Assembly: GCF_004798965.1 (NCBI RefSeq)
Contig: NZ_SDSD01000004.1
Location: 248,001 to 312,000 of the forward strand
DNA: 64,000 nucleotides
Direction of reading: 5' to 3'
From: Onishia niordana
GTDB taxonomy: Bacteria; Pseudomonadota; Gammaproteobacteria; Pseudomonadales; Halomonadaceae
Below, in pieces: positions 53,867 through 63,987 of this stretch (its first letter is position 1; the number at the start of each line of letters is the position of its first letter). The position numbers were made by a program, and so were the translations under genes. The notes under the pieces are model-generated. The model did not search any database. It saw nothing but the letters and a program-made list of their open reading frames with translations, and was not told where the DNA came from.

Positions 53867-54184
53867 CGGTACAAGCGAATCATATTGGCAGGGGCCGGCC
53901 ACGCACTCGCCGTTCTCCGGCAGGAAGAGGGCGCCGTGGTGGGCGCACTGGATCAGCTCACCGCCGTCGGCAAGAAAATGATTGGCGTCGATATCGAGCC
54001 GGCTGTCGCGGTGCGGGCAGCGGTTTTCATAGCCATGCAGCTGGCCATGCACCCGCACCACAAAGCCCGCGCGGCCATTGGGAAGCATGACCGCGGCGGC
54101 GCCGGTGGCGTCGAGATCGGTCACGTGGGCGAGACGGGCATCGCGCCTGTGCGTTTCTGTCGATGTGGCGTCGATTCTATTCAA
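53816..54184 (-). CDS. Rieske [2Fe-2S] ferredoxin-like protein
   Basis: 122 aa, a single Rieske domain: C56-x-H58 in NRCPHRD and C80-x2-H83 in IQCAHHGALF ligate the 2Fe-2S cluster. No membrane helix or signal, so a soluble electron carrier or nitrite-reductase-small-subunit-like protein. The partner is unknown. The 51-base convergent overlap with sfsA is real: both frames are well conserved to their ends. Confidence 0.85.
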   Translation of the reverse strand: MNRIDATSTETHRRDARLAHVTDLDATGAAAVMLPNGRAGFVVRVHGQLHGYENRCPHRDSRLDIDANHFLADGGELIQCAHHGALFLPENGECVAGPCQYDSLVPLALAVDDNGGIHLASE

Positions 54185-54226
54185 GCAAAGCTCGGTACAC
54201 GTCAGTTAGATTCACGTCAGATCGGG

Positions 54227-54685
54227 TCAGCGATCAATATAGAACCGTTGGATGAAGCTCACCTCGCCAGGCGGGGCATTGCGGTCATAGCGCACCCGCA
54301 GATCGAAGCGCATCGGCTCGTCTTCCTGAATGCGGAAGGTGGCCAGGTGATAGATGGCGCCCTCTTCGCGCACGGTGCGAAAGCTCAGTGGCTGAGACTG
54401 GCCGGCGAGGTTGCCTACCCGGCCTTCCACCGACGCCTCCACCGGGCGGGTGGTGCCATCATCCTGCTCTTTGCGCACGCTGACGTTCAGCAGGGCCTGC
54501 ACTCGGCTGCGCTGGATGTCGTTGGCCGCCGCCACCTCCTGAGTCAGAAAGCTGGTGTTCACCGCGTTGTAGTGAACCTGGTAGCGGCCGAAGCGCTCGA
54601 ACTGCTCGGCCTGGGCTGTCTTCGAGGCCCAGCCCGACCCTGCGATCAGGGCAAGGCCGAGCAGCAAGGCGCTAGCCCGGCTCAT
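54227..54685 (-). CDS. DUF4426 exported protein
   Basis: 152 aa. Signal peptide (MSRASALLLGLALIAGSGWASKTAQA), then one DUF4426 domain: YQVHYNAVNTSFLTQEVA, and a C-terminal VRYDRNAPPGEVSFIQRFYID. Function unknown. Genes of this family regularly stand beside metW-metX in Pseudomonas and relatives, as here (86 bases after metW). The start at 54685 places the signal peptide at the N-terminus. Confidence 0.82.
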   Translation of the reverse strand: MSRASALLLGLALIAGSGWASKTAQAEQFERFGRYQVHYNAVNTSFLTQEVAAANDIQRSRVQALLNVSVRKEQDDGTTRPVEASVEGRVGNLAGQSQPLSFRTVREEGAIYHLATFRIQEDEPMRFDLRVRYDRNAPPGEVSFIQRFYIDR

Positions 54686-54771
54686 GCTGCTCCAACTCCT
54701 CGTCCGACCGGTTGGCCGATGGATCGCTTCCACCATGATGCCGCCCTCCTGAAAGCAAGACGTTGTGACGA

Positions 54772-55374
54772 TCAGGCGTTGCCTGAGCGGCTGACGCGGA
54801 AGATCGCCGTTTCACCAAACAGATTAGGCCACATTCGCGAGCTCCAGTGAGCCTTGTGCGCCCCGTTGCCGACCGCCTGGTCGGTGATGATCAGGCCCTT
54901 GTCGCGACACAGGCGTTCAAAGTCGTTGAAGGTCGAGAGGTGGATGTTGGGGGTGTCATACCAGGCATGAGGCAATGACTTGGACACCGGCATGTAGCCC
55001 TTGAAGCCCAGGTACATGCGGTGGCGCCAGTAGGCGAAGTTGGGGAAGGTAATAATGCACTCCCCGGCCACCCGCAGCATCTCGTCGAGCATCAGGTCGG
55101 GACGACGCAAGGCTTGCAGCGCCTGGGTCATGATCACCAGGTCGTAGGCATTGTCGTCGAAGTTGGCCAGCCCCTCATCGAGGTTCTGTTCAATCACGTT
55201 GACGCCGCGGGTGACGCAGGCGGTCAGGCCGTCAGGGTCGATCTCCAAGCCATAGCCCGTGACCTGCTTGTCCCGTGCGAGGGCATCAAGCAGAGTGCCG
55301 TCGCCGCATCCCAGGTCGAGCACGCGGGCGCCCTCCGGTACCCAGCCATGGATCAGTTTAAGGTCAGCGCGCAT
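54772..55374 (-). CDS. metW: Methionine biosynthesis protein MetW
   Basis: 200 aa. SAM-methyltransferase-like fold: RVLDLGCGDGTLLDAL and NAYDLVIMTQALQALRRPDLMLDEMLRV. It works with MetX in methionine synthesis; the exact reaction is unresolved. Its ATG shares a base with the metX stop (TGATG), so both are made together. Confidence 0.95.
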   Translation of the reverse strand: MRADLKLIHGWVPEGARVLDLGCGDGTLLDALARDKQVTGYGLEIDPDGLTACVTRGVNVIEQNLDEGLANFDDNAYDLVIMTQALQALRRPDLMLDEMLRVAGECIITFPNFAYWRHRMYLGFKGYMPVSKSLPHAWYDTPNIHLSTFNDFERLCRDKGLIITDQAVGNGAHKAHWSSRMWPNLFGETAIFRVSRSGNA

Positions 55375-56525
55375 CAGGAGCCCTCCAGCTGCTGGTCCCT
55401 TGCCACGCGCGCCATGAAGCCTGCGAACACTGCTTGATAGCGGGGCTCGGGCAGCAGGAAGGCATCGTGGCCGTGGGGGGAATCGATGTTGGCATAGCTG
55501 ACTGGTTTATCGGCGCGTACCAAGGCGTCGACCAGTTCACGGGAACGCCAGGGTGGGAAGCGCCAATCGGTGGAAAAGCTGACCACCAGGAAAGGACACT
55601 TGGCTGGCGCGAGCGCAGCCGCCAGGTCGCCGCCTTGCGATGCCGCCGGGTCGAAGTAATCAAGCGCCTTGGTCATCAGCAGATAGGTGTTGGCGTCGAA
55701 AGACTCGGAAAAGGTGTCACCCTGGTAGCGAAGATAGGACTCCACCTGAAACTCGACGTCATAGCCAAAGCCGAGATCCTGACGCAGGTCGCGGCCGAAC
55801 TTGGAGCCCATCGCCGCCTCGGAAAGGTAGGTGATGTGGCCAATCATGCGCGCCAGTTTGAGGCCGCGCCGCGGCAGGGTGTCGTGCTCGCCATACCAAC
55901 CGTCGTGGAAGTCCGGGTCGGAGCGAATGGCCTGGCGTGCAACCTCGTTGAAGGCGATGTTCTGGGCCGATAGCCGTGGGGTGGCGGCGATGACGCCGGC
56001 ATGGGCGATGCGCTCAGGATAGGACAGCGCCCACTGCATCACCTGCATGCCGCCGAGGCTGCCACCGATCACGGCGGCAAAGCAGTCGATGCCCAGCCGG
56101 TCGGCGAGCCTGGCCTGGCTGTGCACCCAATCACTGACGGTCATCATCGGAAAGTCCGGCCCCCAGGGGCGGCCGGTTTCCGGATTGATGGACAACGGGC
56201 CGGTACTGCCGTGGCACCCCCCCAAGTTGTTGAGCGAGACGACGAAGAAGCGGTTGGTGTCGATGCTCTTGCCAGGGCCTATATGGGCATCCCACCAGCC
56301 GGGCTTGCGCTCATCCTCATGATGGCGCCCCGCGGCGTGATGGTGACCTGACAGCGCGTGGCAGATCAGAACCGCATTGGTGCCCTCGGCGTTGAGGGTG
56401 CCATAGGTCTCGTAGACCAGCGAGTAGCTCGGCAGCGTCTTGCCGCAGGCCAGAGCCAGAGGATCGTCGAAATGGGCCGTCTGCGGCGTGACCACGCCGA
56501 CCGAGTCGGCATCAAGCTCGGGCAT
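55374..56525 (-). CDS. metX: Homoserine O-acyltransferase MetX
   Basis: 383 aa, alpha/beta hydrolase. Nucleophile Ser in [10 protein letters not shown], and the His in [11 protein letters not shown] near the end; oxyanion part [12 protein letters not shown]. Activates homoserine for methionine. MetX proteins paired with MetW often use succinyl-CoA rather than acetyl-CoA, so the acyl donor is left open. metW is coupled downstream; yggT ends 87 bases upstream. Confidence 0.94.
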   Translation of the reverse strand: MPELDADSVGVVTPQTAHFDDPLALACGKTLPSYSLVYETYGTLNAEGTNAVLICHALSGHHHAAGRHHEDERKPGWWDAHIGPGKSIDTNRFFVVSLNNLGGCHGSTGPLSINPETGRPWGPDFPMMTVSDWVHSQARLADRLGIDCFAAVIGGSLGGMQVMQWALSYPERIAHAGVIAATPRLSAQNIAFNEVARQAIRSDPDFHDGWYGEHDTLPRRGLKLARMIGHITYLSEAAMGSKFGRDLRQDLGFGYDVEFQVESYLRYQGDTFSESFDANTYLLMTKALDYFDPAASQGGDLAAALAPAKCPFLVVSFSTDWRFPPWRSRELVDALVRADKPVSYANIDSPHGHDAFLLPEPRYQAVFAGFMARVARDQQLEGS

Positions 56526-56612
56526 GGCGGTCTCGGTATCCTGTTAGCAGTAGAGAAACGTCTGCGAGGCACTTGGCCCCACTCGTTGCGCGCCCCATGA
56601 TGGGAGGTGCCA

Positions 56613-57203
56613 TCACAAGCCCACCAGTGCGCCGGAAATGCCGGCTGCACGGGTTAGTGAGCCGACGACCAGGCTGTCGAGCAGGCTGATGGAGATGAAC
56701 ACCACAATGGGGGACAGATCGATCATACCCAGCGGCGGGATGACCTTGCGCACCGGGGCCATGATGGGTTCAACCAGTTGCATCACCAGTAACGCGCCCG
56801 GATGGCTCGCCTGGGGAGCCACCCAGCTCAGGATAATCATCACGATCAGCGCAAAGAAGTAGATCTTGAGAATGCCGCTCGCGATTGCGGCGACGCCGGC
56901 GATGGCGAGGCCGGCGATCGGTGGCATGCCATAGCCGGCCACCTGCATGATCAGAATGATGCTGACCACCTTGATCAAGAAGGCTGCCGCCAGTGTGGCC
57001 AGATCGAAGCGTCCCACTGGGCGTAGAAAGCCTTGGAAGGGCTTCACTACCGGTTGGGTGACCTTGACCACCGACTGGCTGATCGGGTTGTAGTAGTCGG
57101 CGCGGGAGGCCTGCAGCAGAAAGCGCATCATCAGCATCAGCAGATAGATGTTGATCAGCGTGTTGACCAGCAGCAGGCCGGCACTACCCAATTGACTGCC
57201 CAT
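56613..57203 (-). CDS. yggT: YggT family membrane protein
   Basis: 196 aa, two YggT repeats of two membrane helices each: LINIYLLMLMMRFLLQASRADYYNPISQSVVKVTQPVVKP and its counterpart ALIVMIILSWVAPQASHPG...VRKVIPPLGMIDLSPIVVF. Inner-membrane protein; a role in osmotic or potassium tolerance has been suggested in E. coli. Between proC and metX, the conserved order. Confidence 0.93.
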   Translation of the reverse strand: MGSQLGSAGLLLVNTLINIYLLMLMMRFLLQASRADYYNPISQSVVKVTQPVVKPFQGFLRPVGRFDLATLAAAFLIKVVSIILIMQVAGYGMPPIAGLAIAGVAAIASGILKIYFFALIVMIILSWVAPQASHPGALLVMQLVEPIMAPVRKVIPPLGMIDLSPIVVFISISLLDSLVVGSLTRAAGISGALVGL

Positions 57204-57325
57204 GGGGGCTCCTTATTTACAAAAGACGGCAACAACGAATGGTGATGACGACAGGAATCACCATAGTGCTGAATAGACAGCACGTCGGTGGGTAGCCGGT
57301 CAGCCGGCCACCCTATCCCAGTGGA

Positions 57326-58150
57326 TTACTTCTGGCCGAGTTCGTCACCCATTTCTCGGGCACGGGCGGCGCAGACCTCGGCAGCTTCGAGGAAAATCTG
57401 ACGCAGGCCGGCCTGCTCAAGGTGGTTGACTGCCCGCTCGGTGGTGCCGTTCGGCGACATCACGTTGCGACGCAGTTGAGCGGGGTCGGTGTCTCCCTGC
57501 TGAACCATCTGGGCGGCGCCGAGCCCGGTCTGTACCGCCAAGCGGCGGGCACTTTCGGCGGGGAGTCCCATCTTGACGCCCGCTTCCTCCAGCGCCTCGA
57601 AGACCAGATAGAAGTAGGCAGGGGCGCTGCCGGCTACGGCGGTCACCGCTTCGAGTAGCGCTTCCTTTTCGACCCATTCCACCAGGCCGACGGCTTCCAT
57701 CAGGCTGGTCGCCAGCGTCTTCTGGTCGTCGTTGACGAGACGGTTGGCGTAGAGGCCGCTGGCGCCAGAGCCTACCAGCGACGGCGTATTGGGCATGCAG
57801 CGGATCACCGGCAGCTCACCGCCCAGCCACCGCTCCAGGGTCTCGGCGGTCAGGCCGGCAGCGACCGAAACGATCAGCGGCTTGCGCTCCTGAACGGCAT
57901 CGCGCATGGCGGCACAGACGTCATGCATGATCTGCGGCTTTACTGCCAGCACCACGACATCTGCGTTGGCCACGGCGGTATTGTTGTCGGTCTCGGTGTG
58001 GATGCCGTAGCGCTCGCGCAGCGGCGCCAGCATTGCGTCGTCGGGGGAGGTGGCGGTGATCGCCTCGCGGGGATAGCCGCTCTCGATCATGCCGCCGAAG
58101 ATGGCGCTGGCCATGTTGCCGGCGCCAATGAAAGTCACGTTGCTCGCCAT
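57326..58150 (-). CDS. proC: Pyrroline-5-carboxylate reductase
   Basis: 274 aa. Last step of proline synthesis; in a halophile this also serves osmolyte supply. Rossmann motif FIGAGNMASAIFGG at the start, AVKPQIM, RCMPNTPSLVGSGASG, and the C-terminal PNGTTERAVNHLEQAGLR. Operon yggS-proC-yggT order. Confidence 0.96.
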   Translation of the reverse strand: MASNVTFIGAGNMASAIFGGMIESGYPREAITATSPDDAMLAPLRERYGIHTETDNNTAVANADVVVLAVKPQIMHDVCAAMRDAVQERKPLIVSVAAGLTAETLERWLGGELPVIRCMPNTPSLVGSGASGLYANRLVNDDQKTLATSLMEAVGLVEWVEKEALLEAVTAVAGSAPAYFYLVFEALEEAGVKMGLPAESARRLAVQTGLGAAQMVQQGDTDPAQLRRNVMSPNGTTERAVNHLEQAGLRQIFLEAAEVCAARAREMGDELGQK

Positions 58151-58309
58151 GTGGAAATCCTCATTTGATGTCTGGGAGGCAGTGTGCCTATCCGGTGACG
58201 TCGTTATCGTGGCGTGCTGGGGTGGTCACGCTCAGTTGTCGTTCCATATCGTCATTCTGAGACGTGGCGACAGCTCTTGCAGCCAAGTCCTCGGCCTATA
58301 CCGCCATGC

Positions 58310-59032
58310 TTATTGGTCGGATCGCTCCGTTGGGCGCGGGCGCGCGCCGAACAGGGCAGTGCCTAGGCGCAGCAGGGTCGCGCCCTCGGCAACGGCAGCC
58401 TCGAGATCATCGCTCATGCCCATCGACAGGGTATCGAGCTCAGCCTCGGGAAAGCGTGCCTTGAGCCCGTCGAGGGCCTCGCGCAGCCTGGCGAAGGGGG
58501 CACGCTGCTCGGCGGCAGTGGCGCTCGGGGCGGGAATGGCCATGAGCCCGCGTAAGCGCACGCCCGGCAGCGTCAGCACCGACGCCACCAGGGGATCGAG
58601 GGCCTCAAGGGTGACGCCAGCCTTGCTGGTCTCCTCGCTGATGTTCACCTGCAGGCAGATGTTCAGGGGTGGCCTGTTGTCGGGGCGCTGTTCGGCCAAT
58701 CGCCGTGCGATCTTCTCACGATCGACGCTATGAACCCAGTCGAAGTGCTCAGCGACTTGGCGCGTCTTGTTCGACTGCAACGGGCCGATGAAATGCCAGA
58801 TGATGTCGTCGAGATCGGCAAGTTCGGCCTGTTTGTCGAGGGCCTCCTGCAAATAGTTTTCCCCGAACTGACGCTGACCGAGGCCGTGGGCCTCGCGGAT
58901 CATCGCCGCGGGCTTGGTCTTGCTGACCGCCAGCAGCTCAGCGGCCTGCGGCTCACGGCCCGCGTCATGCAGTGCGGCATTGAGCCGCGACCGGGCAGCG
59001 GCGAAGGTTTCGGATAACACAACCTCTGGCAT
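58310..59032 (-). CDS. yggS: PLP-homeostasis protein YggS (PLPBP)
   Basis: 240 aa. Single-domain TIM barrel binding PLP through the Lys of LLAVSKTKP; GENYLQEALDK, WHFIGPLQSNKT, and GMSDDLEAAVAEGATLLRLGTALFG are signature stretches. Divergent from pilT with only 35 bases between starts, as in Pseudomonas. Confidence 0.96.
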   Translation of the reverse strand: MPEVVLSETFAAARSRLNAALHDAGREPQAAELLAVSKTKPAAMIREAHGLGQRQFGENYLQEALDKQAELADLDDIIWHFIGPLQSNKTRQVAEHFDWVHSVDREKIARRLAEQRPDNRPPLNICLQVNISEETSKAGVTLEALDPLVASVLTLPGVRLRGLMAIPAPSATAAEQRAPFARLREALDGLKARFPEAELDTLSMGMSDDLEAAVAEGATLLRLGTALFGARPRPTERSDQ

Positions 59033-59067
59033 ACTGGAGCGACCTTACCTGGGAGCAGGGGAATCTA

Positions 59068-60102
59068 ATGGATATTACCGAACTGCTGGCATTCTCGGCA
59101 AAGCAGAACGCGTCGGATCTGCACCTTTCTGCCGGTTTGCCGCCGATGATTCGGGTCGACGGCGATATTCGCCGGCTCAATGTCCCCGCCATGGACGATA
59201 GCGAAGTACGTGCTCTGATCTACGACATCATGGGTGACCGGCAGCGCCGCGACTTCGAGGAGTTCCTGGAAACGGACTTCTCCTTCGAGGTGCCGGGGGT
59301 GGCACGTTTTCGTGTCAATGCGTTTCAGCAAGGACGCGGCGCTGCAGCAGTGCTGCGTACCGTGCCTTCTGACGTGCTGACCATGGAAACGCTGGGCATG
59401 GGGGATGTCTTTCGTCGCATGGCGCAGCTCCCGCGTGGCCTGGTGCTGGTCACCGGCCCTACCGGCTCAGGCAAGAGCACCACCCTTGCCGCGATGATCG
59501 ACTTCATCAACGACACGCGTTATGACCATATCCTTACCATAGAGGATCCGGTGGAATTCGTGCATCGCAGCAAACGTTGCCTGATCAACCAGCGCGAAGT
59601 GCATCGCGATACCCAGGGCTTCGCCCCGGCCCTGCGCAGCGCCCTGCGCGAGGACCCGGACGTGATCCTGGTTGGCGAGCTCCGGGATCTGGAAACCATT
59701 CGGCTGGCGCTGACCGCTGCCGAGACCGGCCACCTGGTGTTGGGTACCCTGCACACCACCTCGGCGGCCAAGACCATTGACCGTATCATCGACGTCTTCC
59801 CTGGTTCGGAGAAGGACATGGTGCGCTCGATGCTCTCGGAGTCGCTGCAGGGAGTGATATCTCAGGTACTGCTCAAGCGTGCCGGCGGCGGTCGGGTGGC
59901 GGCGCATGAAATTCTGGTGGCAACCTCGGCGATTCGTAACCTGATTCGCGAGGACAAGGTGGCACAGATCTATTCGGCCATGCAGACCGGCGGCAACCTG
60001 GGCATGCAGACCCTGGATGCAACCCTGGCCAAGATGGTCAACGATGGCGTCGTGGTGCGCGAGGAAGCACAGGCTCAAGCCAAGGGTGCGATTGCCAGCT
60101 GA
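59068..60102 (+). CDS. pilT: Type IV pilus retraction ATPase PilT
   Basis: 344 aa. Hexameric ATPase that pulls back type IV pili (twitching). Walker A GPTGSGKST, Asp box (TRYDHILTIEDPVEF), Walker B LVGELRDLETIRLALTAAETGHLV, His box, and the AIRNLIREDK segment (retraction motif AIRNLIRE). Ubiquitous N-terminal start ITELLAFSAKQNASDLHLSAG. Followed by pilU. Confidence 0.97.
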   Translation: MDITELLAFSAKQNASDLHLSAGLPPMIRVDGDIRRLNVPAMDDSEVRALIYDIMGDRQRRDFEEFLETDFSFEVPGVARFRVNAFQQGRGAAAVLRTVPSDVLTMETLGMGDVFRRMAQLPRGLVLVTGPTGSGKSTTLAAMIDFINDTRYDHILTIEDPVEFVHRSKRCLINQREVHRDTQGFAPALRSALREDPDVILVGELRDLETIRLALTAAETGHLVLGTLHTTSAAKTIDRIIDVFPGSEKDMVRSMLSESLQGVISQVLLKRAGGGRVAAHEILVATSAIRNLIREDKVAQIYSAMQTGGNLGMQTLDATLAKMVNDGVVVREEAQAQAKGAIAS

Positions 60103-60147
60103 GTCTGCCAAGACGGCGCCCACTAGCAAGGGAACAGGCGGAACATC

Positions 60148-61287
60148 ATGAAAGCGAATGAATGGTTACAGCAGCTGCTCGAGATCATGGTCGATAAGGA
60201 AGCGTCCGACCTTTTGATCTCGGTTAACGCTCCCCCTACCCTCAAGATGGCCGGCCAGCTCACGCCGCTGGGTGAACAGGTGCTATCGCCGGCTCAAGTC
60301 GCCGAGCTGGTCAAGGCGGCCCTGCCACAGTCCCAACGCGAGCGTTTCGCCGCCGAGCAGGAGGCCAACTTTGCGCTGAGCCTGCCCGGACACGGGCGCT
60401 TTCGGGTCAGTGCTTTCCAGCAGCGCAATCAGCCGGCCATGGTGCTGCGGCGTATCTCCTTCGACATTCCAAGGCTCGAGACGCTGAACCTACCGTCGAC
60501 GCTTGGCGAGTTGGCCGGTGCCAAGCGTGGTCTGGTGCTGGTGGTAGGTGGTACCGGTACCGGTAAGTCAACGACGCTGGCGTCGATGGTCCAGCAGCGC
60601 AACGAGACTCAGGGCGGGCACATCATCAGCATCGAAGACCCCATCGAGTATGTGCACCCGCACAAGAAGTCGATCATCAATCAGCGCGAAGTCGGCATCG
60701 ATACCGAGTCTTTTGAGGTGGCGCTGAAGAACACCCTGCGCCAGGCACCGGACGTGATCCTGATCGGCGAGATTCGAACGCGCAAGACCATGGAACATGC
60801 CCTGACCTTCGCCGAGACCGGCCATCTATGCCTGGCGACCCTGCATGCCAACAATGCCAACCAGGCCCTTGACCGGATCATTAACTTCTTTCCGGCCGAA
60901 CGCCACGATCAGGTGTGGCTCGACCTGTCACTGAACCTGAAGGCGATCGTCGCCCAGCAGCTGCTGCCAACGGTGGACCATGGGCGCCGGGCGGCCATCG
61001 AGATCATGCTGCGCTCGCCGCTGATCAGCGATCTGATCCGCAAGGGAGAGGTTGCCGAGATCAAGGACATCATGTCGCGCTCACGGGATCTCGGCATGCA
61101 GACCTTCGATCAGGCACTTTATGATCTCTATAAGGGTGGGGTGATCAGCGAGGACATCGCCATGGTTCATGCCGATTCGGCCAATGATCTGCGCATGATG
61201 ATCAAGTTTGGCGATGAGGGCGGTGTAGCCGATGCCAAGGGCGCTGCCACTCACTTCGAACTGCGACGCGGCGATGACTATGAATGA
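60148..61287 (+). CDS. pilU: PilT-dependent retraction ATPase PilU
   Basis: 379 aa. PilT paralogue with Walker A GGTGTGKST, SIEDPIEYVHPHKKSIINQREVG, Walker B ILIGEIRTRKTMEHALTFAETGHL and a longer C-terminus. It assists PilT in high-force retraction. 45 bases after pilT, so one unit. Confidence 0.96.
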   Translation: MKANEWLQQLLEIMVDKEASDLLISVNAPPTLKMAGQLTPLGEQVLSPAQVAELVKAALPQSQRERFAAEQEANFALSLPGHGRFRVSAFQQRNQPAMVLRRISFDIPRLETLNLPSTLGELAGAKRGLVLVVGGTGTGKSTTLASMVQQRNETQGGHIISIEDPIEYVHPHKKSIINQREVGIDTESFEVALKNTLRQAPDVILIGEIRTRKTMEHALTFAETGHLCLATLHANNANQALDRIINFFPAERHDQVWLDLSLNLKAIVAQQLLPTVDHGRRAAIEIMLRSPLISDLIRKGEVAEIKDIMSRSRDLGMQTFDQALYDLYKGGVISEDIAMVHADSANDLRMMIKFGDEGGVADAKGAATHFELRRGDDYE

Positions 61288-61352
61288 GGACGCGCAGTGA
61301 TCGCGCAGGTCCTGGCTCACCGCTCGCGTCAGGGGCTATATCGGAGTGACTA

Positions 61353-62510
61353 TCAGGGGGAATAGACGCCACCTAGCACGCGGGGGCCGGCCGCGCCGGT
61401 GACCGCGGGCAGGTTGCCCGGTTGTTGGGTCAGGCGTCGCCAGGCGAGCCAGGCGAAGGCGCCCGCTTCCAGCCAGTCGGCGCTCCAGCCGTCCTGGTCA
61501 ATCATGCCAACCTGTGTCGACGGCAACCGCCGGGCTAGCCGAGCAAGCAGGTCTGCGTTGCGTGCCCCGCCACCGCAGGGCAGCAGGCGTGCCGGTGGTG
61601 GCGCCTGGAATTGCGCCATGGCCTGCTCGATGCCGAGTGCGACGCTTGCCGCCGTCAGCTCGGCAAGCGTCGCCTGTACGTCCTGAGGCGCCTCGTCTCC
61701 GTTCAGTTGGGCATCCAGCCATGGCAGGTGGAAGGCCTCGCGGCCAGTGCTCTTGGGCGGTGGGGCGGCGAAGAAGGGCTCCGCGAGCAGGCGGCTGAGC
61801 AGGGGCTCGATGACGCGACCGCCTGACGCCCAGACGCCGTTAGCATCGAAAGGGGCGCCTTGGTGGCGTTGGTGCCAGCCGTCCAGCAGCACGTTGGCCG
61901 GGCCGGTATCGAAACCAATCACCTCGGCCGTGCTGTGCTCGGGGGGAAGCAGGGTCAGATTGGCGAAGCCGCCCAGGTTGAGCACCAATTGCCAGTCGTG
62001 GGAATGACGGAATAGCGCCGCATGAAAGGCCGGTGCCAGCGGAGCCGCTTGGCCGCCAGCGGCGAGATCGCGACGCCGGAAATCGGCCACTACCGGGCAG
62101 CCGGTCAGCTCGGCAAGAAGGCTTGGGTTATCCAGCTGCAGGGTATAGGGGGCGCCGGGTTCTCGGCCGGCGTGCCCAAGGGGGGCATGCTCGATGGTCT
62201 GGCCATGACTGCCGATGGCGGCCACTGCGCTTGCCGGCGTGTTGCTCGCCGCCAGCAGCTCATTCACCGCGCGCGCCTGCAGACGGCAGAAGGCGTCCTC
62301 GGCACGGGCCAGATCCGCGAAGCGCACGCTGTCGGCATGGCACAGGTCAAGCAGCGTGGCACGCAGGTCCGCAGGCATGGCCAACTCGTGCGTGGCCATC
62401 AGGCGGGGTGAATTCTCAGTGCCGTCTTGCCCTGGCGCCCCGCATTCGATGAGGGCCGCGTCGATGCCATCGAGGCTCGTTCCCGACATCAATCCGATCA
62501 GCAATGGCAT
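61353..62510 (-). CDS. anmK: Anhydro-N-acetylmuramic acid kinase
   Basis: 385 aa. Phosphorylates and opens anhydro-MurNAc from recycled cell wall. ATP-binding start LIGLMSGTSLDGIDAALI, LNLGGFANLTLL, GFDTGPANVLLD, and LLPCGGGARNADLLARL. GGGAG 6 bases before ATG 62510 decides the start. Divergent from tyrS, as in Pseudomonas. Confidence 0.95.
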   Translation of the reverse strand: MPLLIGLMSGTSLDGIDAALIECGAPGQDGTENSPRLMATHELAMPADLRATLLDLCHADSVRFADLARAEDAFCRLQARAVNELLAASNTPASAVAAIGSHGQTIEHAPLGHAGREPGAPYTLQLDNPSLLAELTGCPVVADFRRRDLAAGGQAAPLAPAFHAALFRHSHDWQLVLNLGGFANLTLLPPEHSTAEVIGFDTGPANVLLDGWHQRHQGAPFDANGVWASGGRVIEPLLSRLLAEPFFAAPPPKSTGREAFHLPWLDAQLNGDEAPQDVQATLAELTAASVALGIEQAMAQFQAPPPARLLPCGGGARNADLLARLARRLPSTQVGMIDQDGWSADWLEAGAFAWLAWRRLTQQPGNLPAVTGAAGPRVLGGVYSP

Positions 62511-62646
62511 GTGTGTCTCCCTGGTATGTCTAGCGCTCAACCGATTGAGCAAGTCATGCTACCATCTGCCCCATTATCAGGCCTGCCCTTGATGACAAAG
62601 GGCCTTAACCTGGCGATCAACTGCTTTTGAGGGGAGAACGGTAACG

Positions 62647-63846
62647 ATGTCCGACGTCGCTGATGCGCTGGCGCTGCTTGAGCGCGGCACTCATGAGATT
62701 CTGCTGGCCGATGAGCTCAAGGAGAAACTCGTCTCTGGCCGTCCCCTGCGCATCAAGGCCGGTTTTGATCCGACCGCGCCGGATCTGCACCTGGGTCACA
62801 GCGTACTGTTGACCAAGATGCGTCAGTTCCAGGATCTCGGTCATACCGTTATCTTCCTGATCGGCGATTTCACCGGGCGTATCGGTGACCCCACGGGTAA
62901 GAACGTTACCCGTAAGCCGCTTACCGAAGAAGAAGTGAAGGTCAACGCCGAGACCTATAAGGCACAGGTCTTCAAGATCCTTGATCCTGAGAAGACCGAG
63001 GTACGCTTCAACGCTGAGTGGTTCTCCGCGATGAGTGCCGCCGACATGATCGAACTTGCTGGCCAGAGCACCGTGGCGCGCATGCTGGAGCGCGACGATT
63101 TCGAGAAGCGCTATCAGGGCGGTCAGTCGATCTCCATTCACGAATTCCTCTATCCGCTGGTACAGGGCTATGACTCCGTGGCACTGGAAGCCGATGTCGA
63201 GCTCGGCGGCACCGATCAGAAGTTCAACCTGCTGATGGGTCGTGAATTGCAGAAGCATTTCGGTCAGTCGCCGCAGGTGGTAATCACCATGCCGCTGCTT
63301 GAAGGGTTGGACGGTGTGCAGAAGATGTCCAAGTCGCTGGGCAATTACGTCGGCGTCGATGACACGCCAGGCACCATGTTCAACAAGTTGGTGTCGATGC
63401 CCGATACTCTGATGTGGCGTTACTTCGAGCTTTTGTCGCTGAAGTCCAACGAGGAAATCGAAGCACTCAAGCATGATGCCGAGCAGGGCGCCAACCCGCG
63501 CGATATCAAGATGGTGCTGGCGCGGGAGTTGGTTGGGCGTTATCACGGCGAGGAAGCGGCAGCCAACGCCCACAAGTCGGCGGGCAACCAGTTGGCCGAT
63601 GGCGAGCTGCCTGACGATATGCCGGAAGTGGAGGTCGACTTCGAGGGCAGCGAGCAAGCGCCGATCGCCGCGGTGCTCAATCGCTCCGGTCTTGCCAATA
63701 ACAGCGCCCAGGCCAAGGACATGCTTGGCAACGGTCGCGTCAAGGTCGATGGCGAAGTGGTCGCCCGCGATCATATGCTCTCGACAGGCGCGAGCTATGT
63801 GATCCAGGCCGGCAAGAAACGCTATGCCCGAGTGATCCTCGACTAA
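62647..63846 (+). CDS. tyrS: Tyrosyl-tRNA synthetase
   Basis: 399 aa. HIGH-type motif [17 protein letters not shown] in [22 protein letters not shown] for tyrosine recognition, and a C-terminal S4 RNA-binding domain (about 335-399, with [13 protein letters not shown]). It belongs to the TyrZ-like branch (length and [12 protein letters not shown]) seen in Pseudomonas, where an rRNA operon follows. Confidence 0.96.
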   Translation: MSDVADALALLERGTHEILLADELKEKLVSGRPLRIKAGFDPTAPDLHLGHSVLLTKMRQFQDLGHTVIFLIGDFTGRIGDPTGKNVTRKPLTEEEVKVNAETYKAQVFKILDPEKTEVRFNAEWFSAMSAADMIELAGQSTVARMLERDDFEKRYQGGQSISIHEFLYPLVQGYDSVALEADVELGGTDQKFNLLMGRELQKHFGQSPQVVITMPLLEGLDGVQKMSKSLGNYVGVDDTPGTMFNKLVSMPDTLMWRYFELLSLKSNEEIEALKHDAEQGANPRDIKMVLARELVGRYHGEEAAANAHKSAGNQLADGELPDDMPEVEVDFEGSEQAPIAAVLNRSGLANNSAQAKDMLGNGRVKVDGEVVARDHMLSTGASYVIQAGKKRYARVILD

Positions 63847-63909
63847 GCGATCGGCGCTGTTGGCTGCTAGTGGCTCTACTTTTAGTAGTACTTGAATAGC
63901 AGCACGTGA

Positions 63910-63933
63910 AACGCCCGCCCTCGTGCGGGCGTT
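63910..63933 (+). terminator. Terminator after tyrS
   Basis: AACGCCCGC (63910-63918) pairs with GCGGGCGTT (63925-63933), 63 bases after tyrS. A GTCGTG tail replaces the usual T-run. Confidence 0.6.
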
Positions 63934-63951
63934 GTCGTGTGTGGTACCTGG

Positions 63952-63987
63952 TTATCCACACCCTCTCGCCGCTGTTATCTATCCACA
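63952..63987 (+). promoter_or_regulatory. Two DnaA-box-like sequences at the window end
   Basis: TTATCCACA (63952-63960) matches the DnaA box consensus exactly and CTATCCACA (63979-63987) at 8 of 9 bases, same orientation, 27 bases apart. This may be DnaA control of the next gene (perhaps an rRNA operon beyond the window) or chance. Confidence 0.35.
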
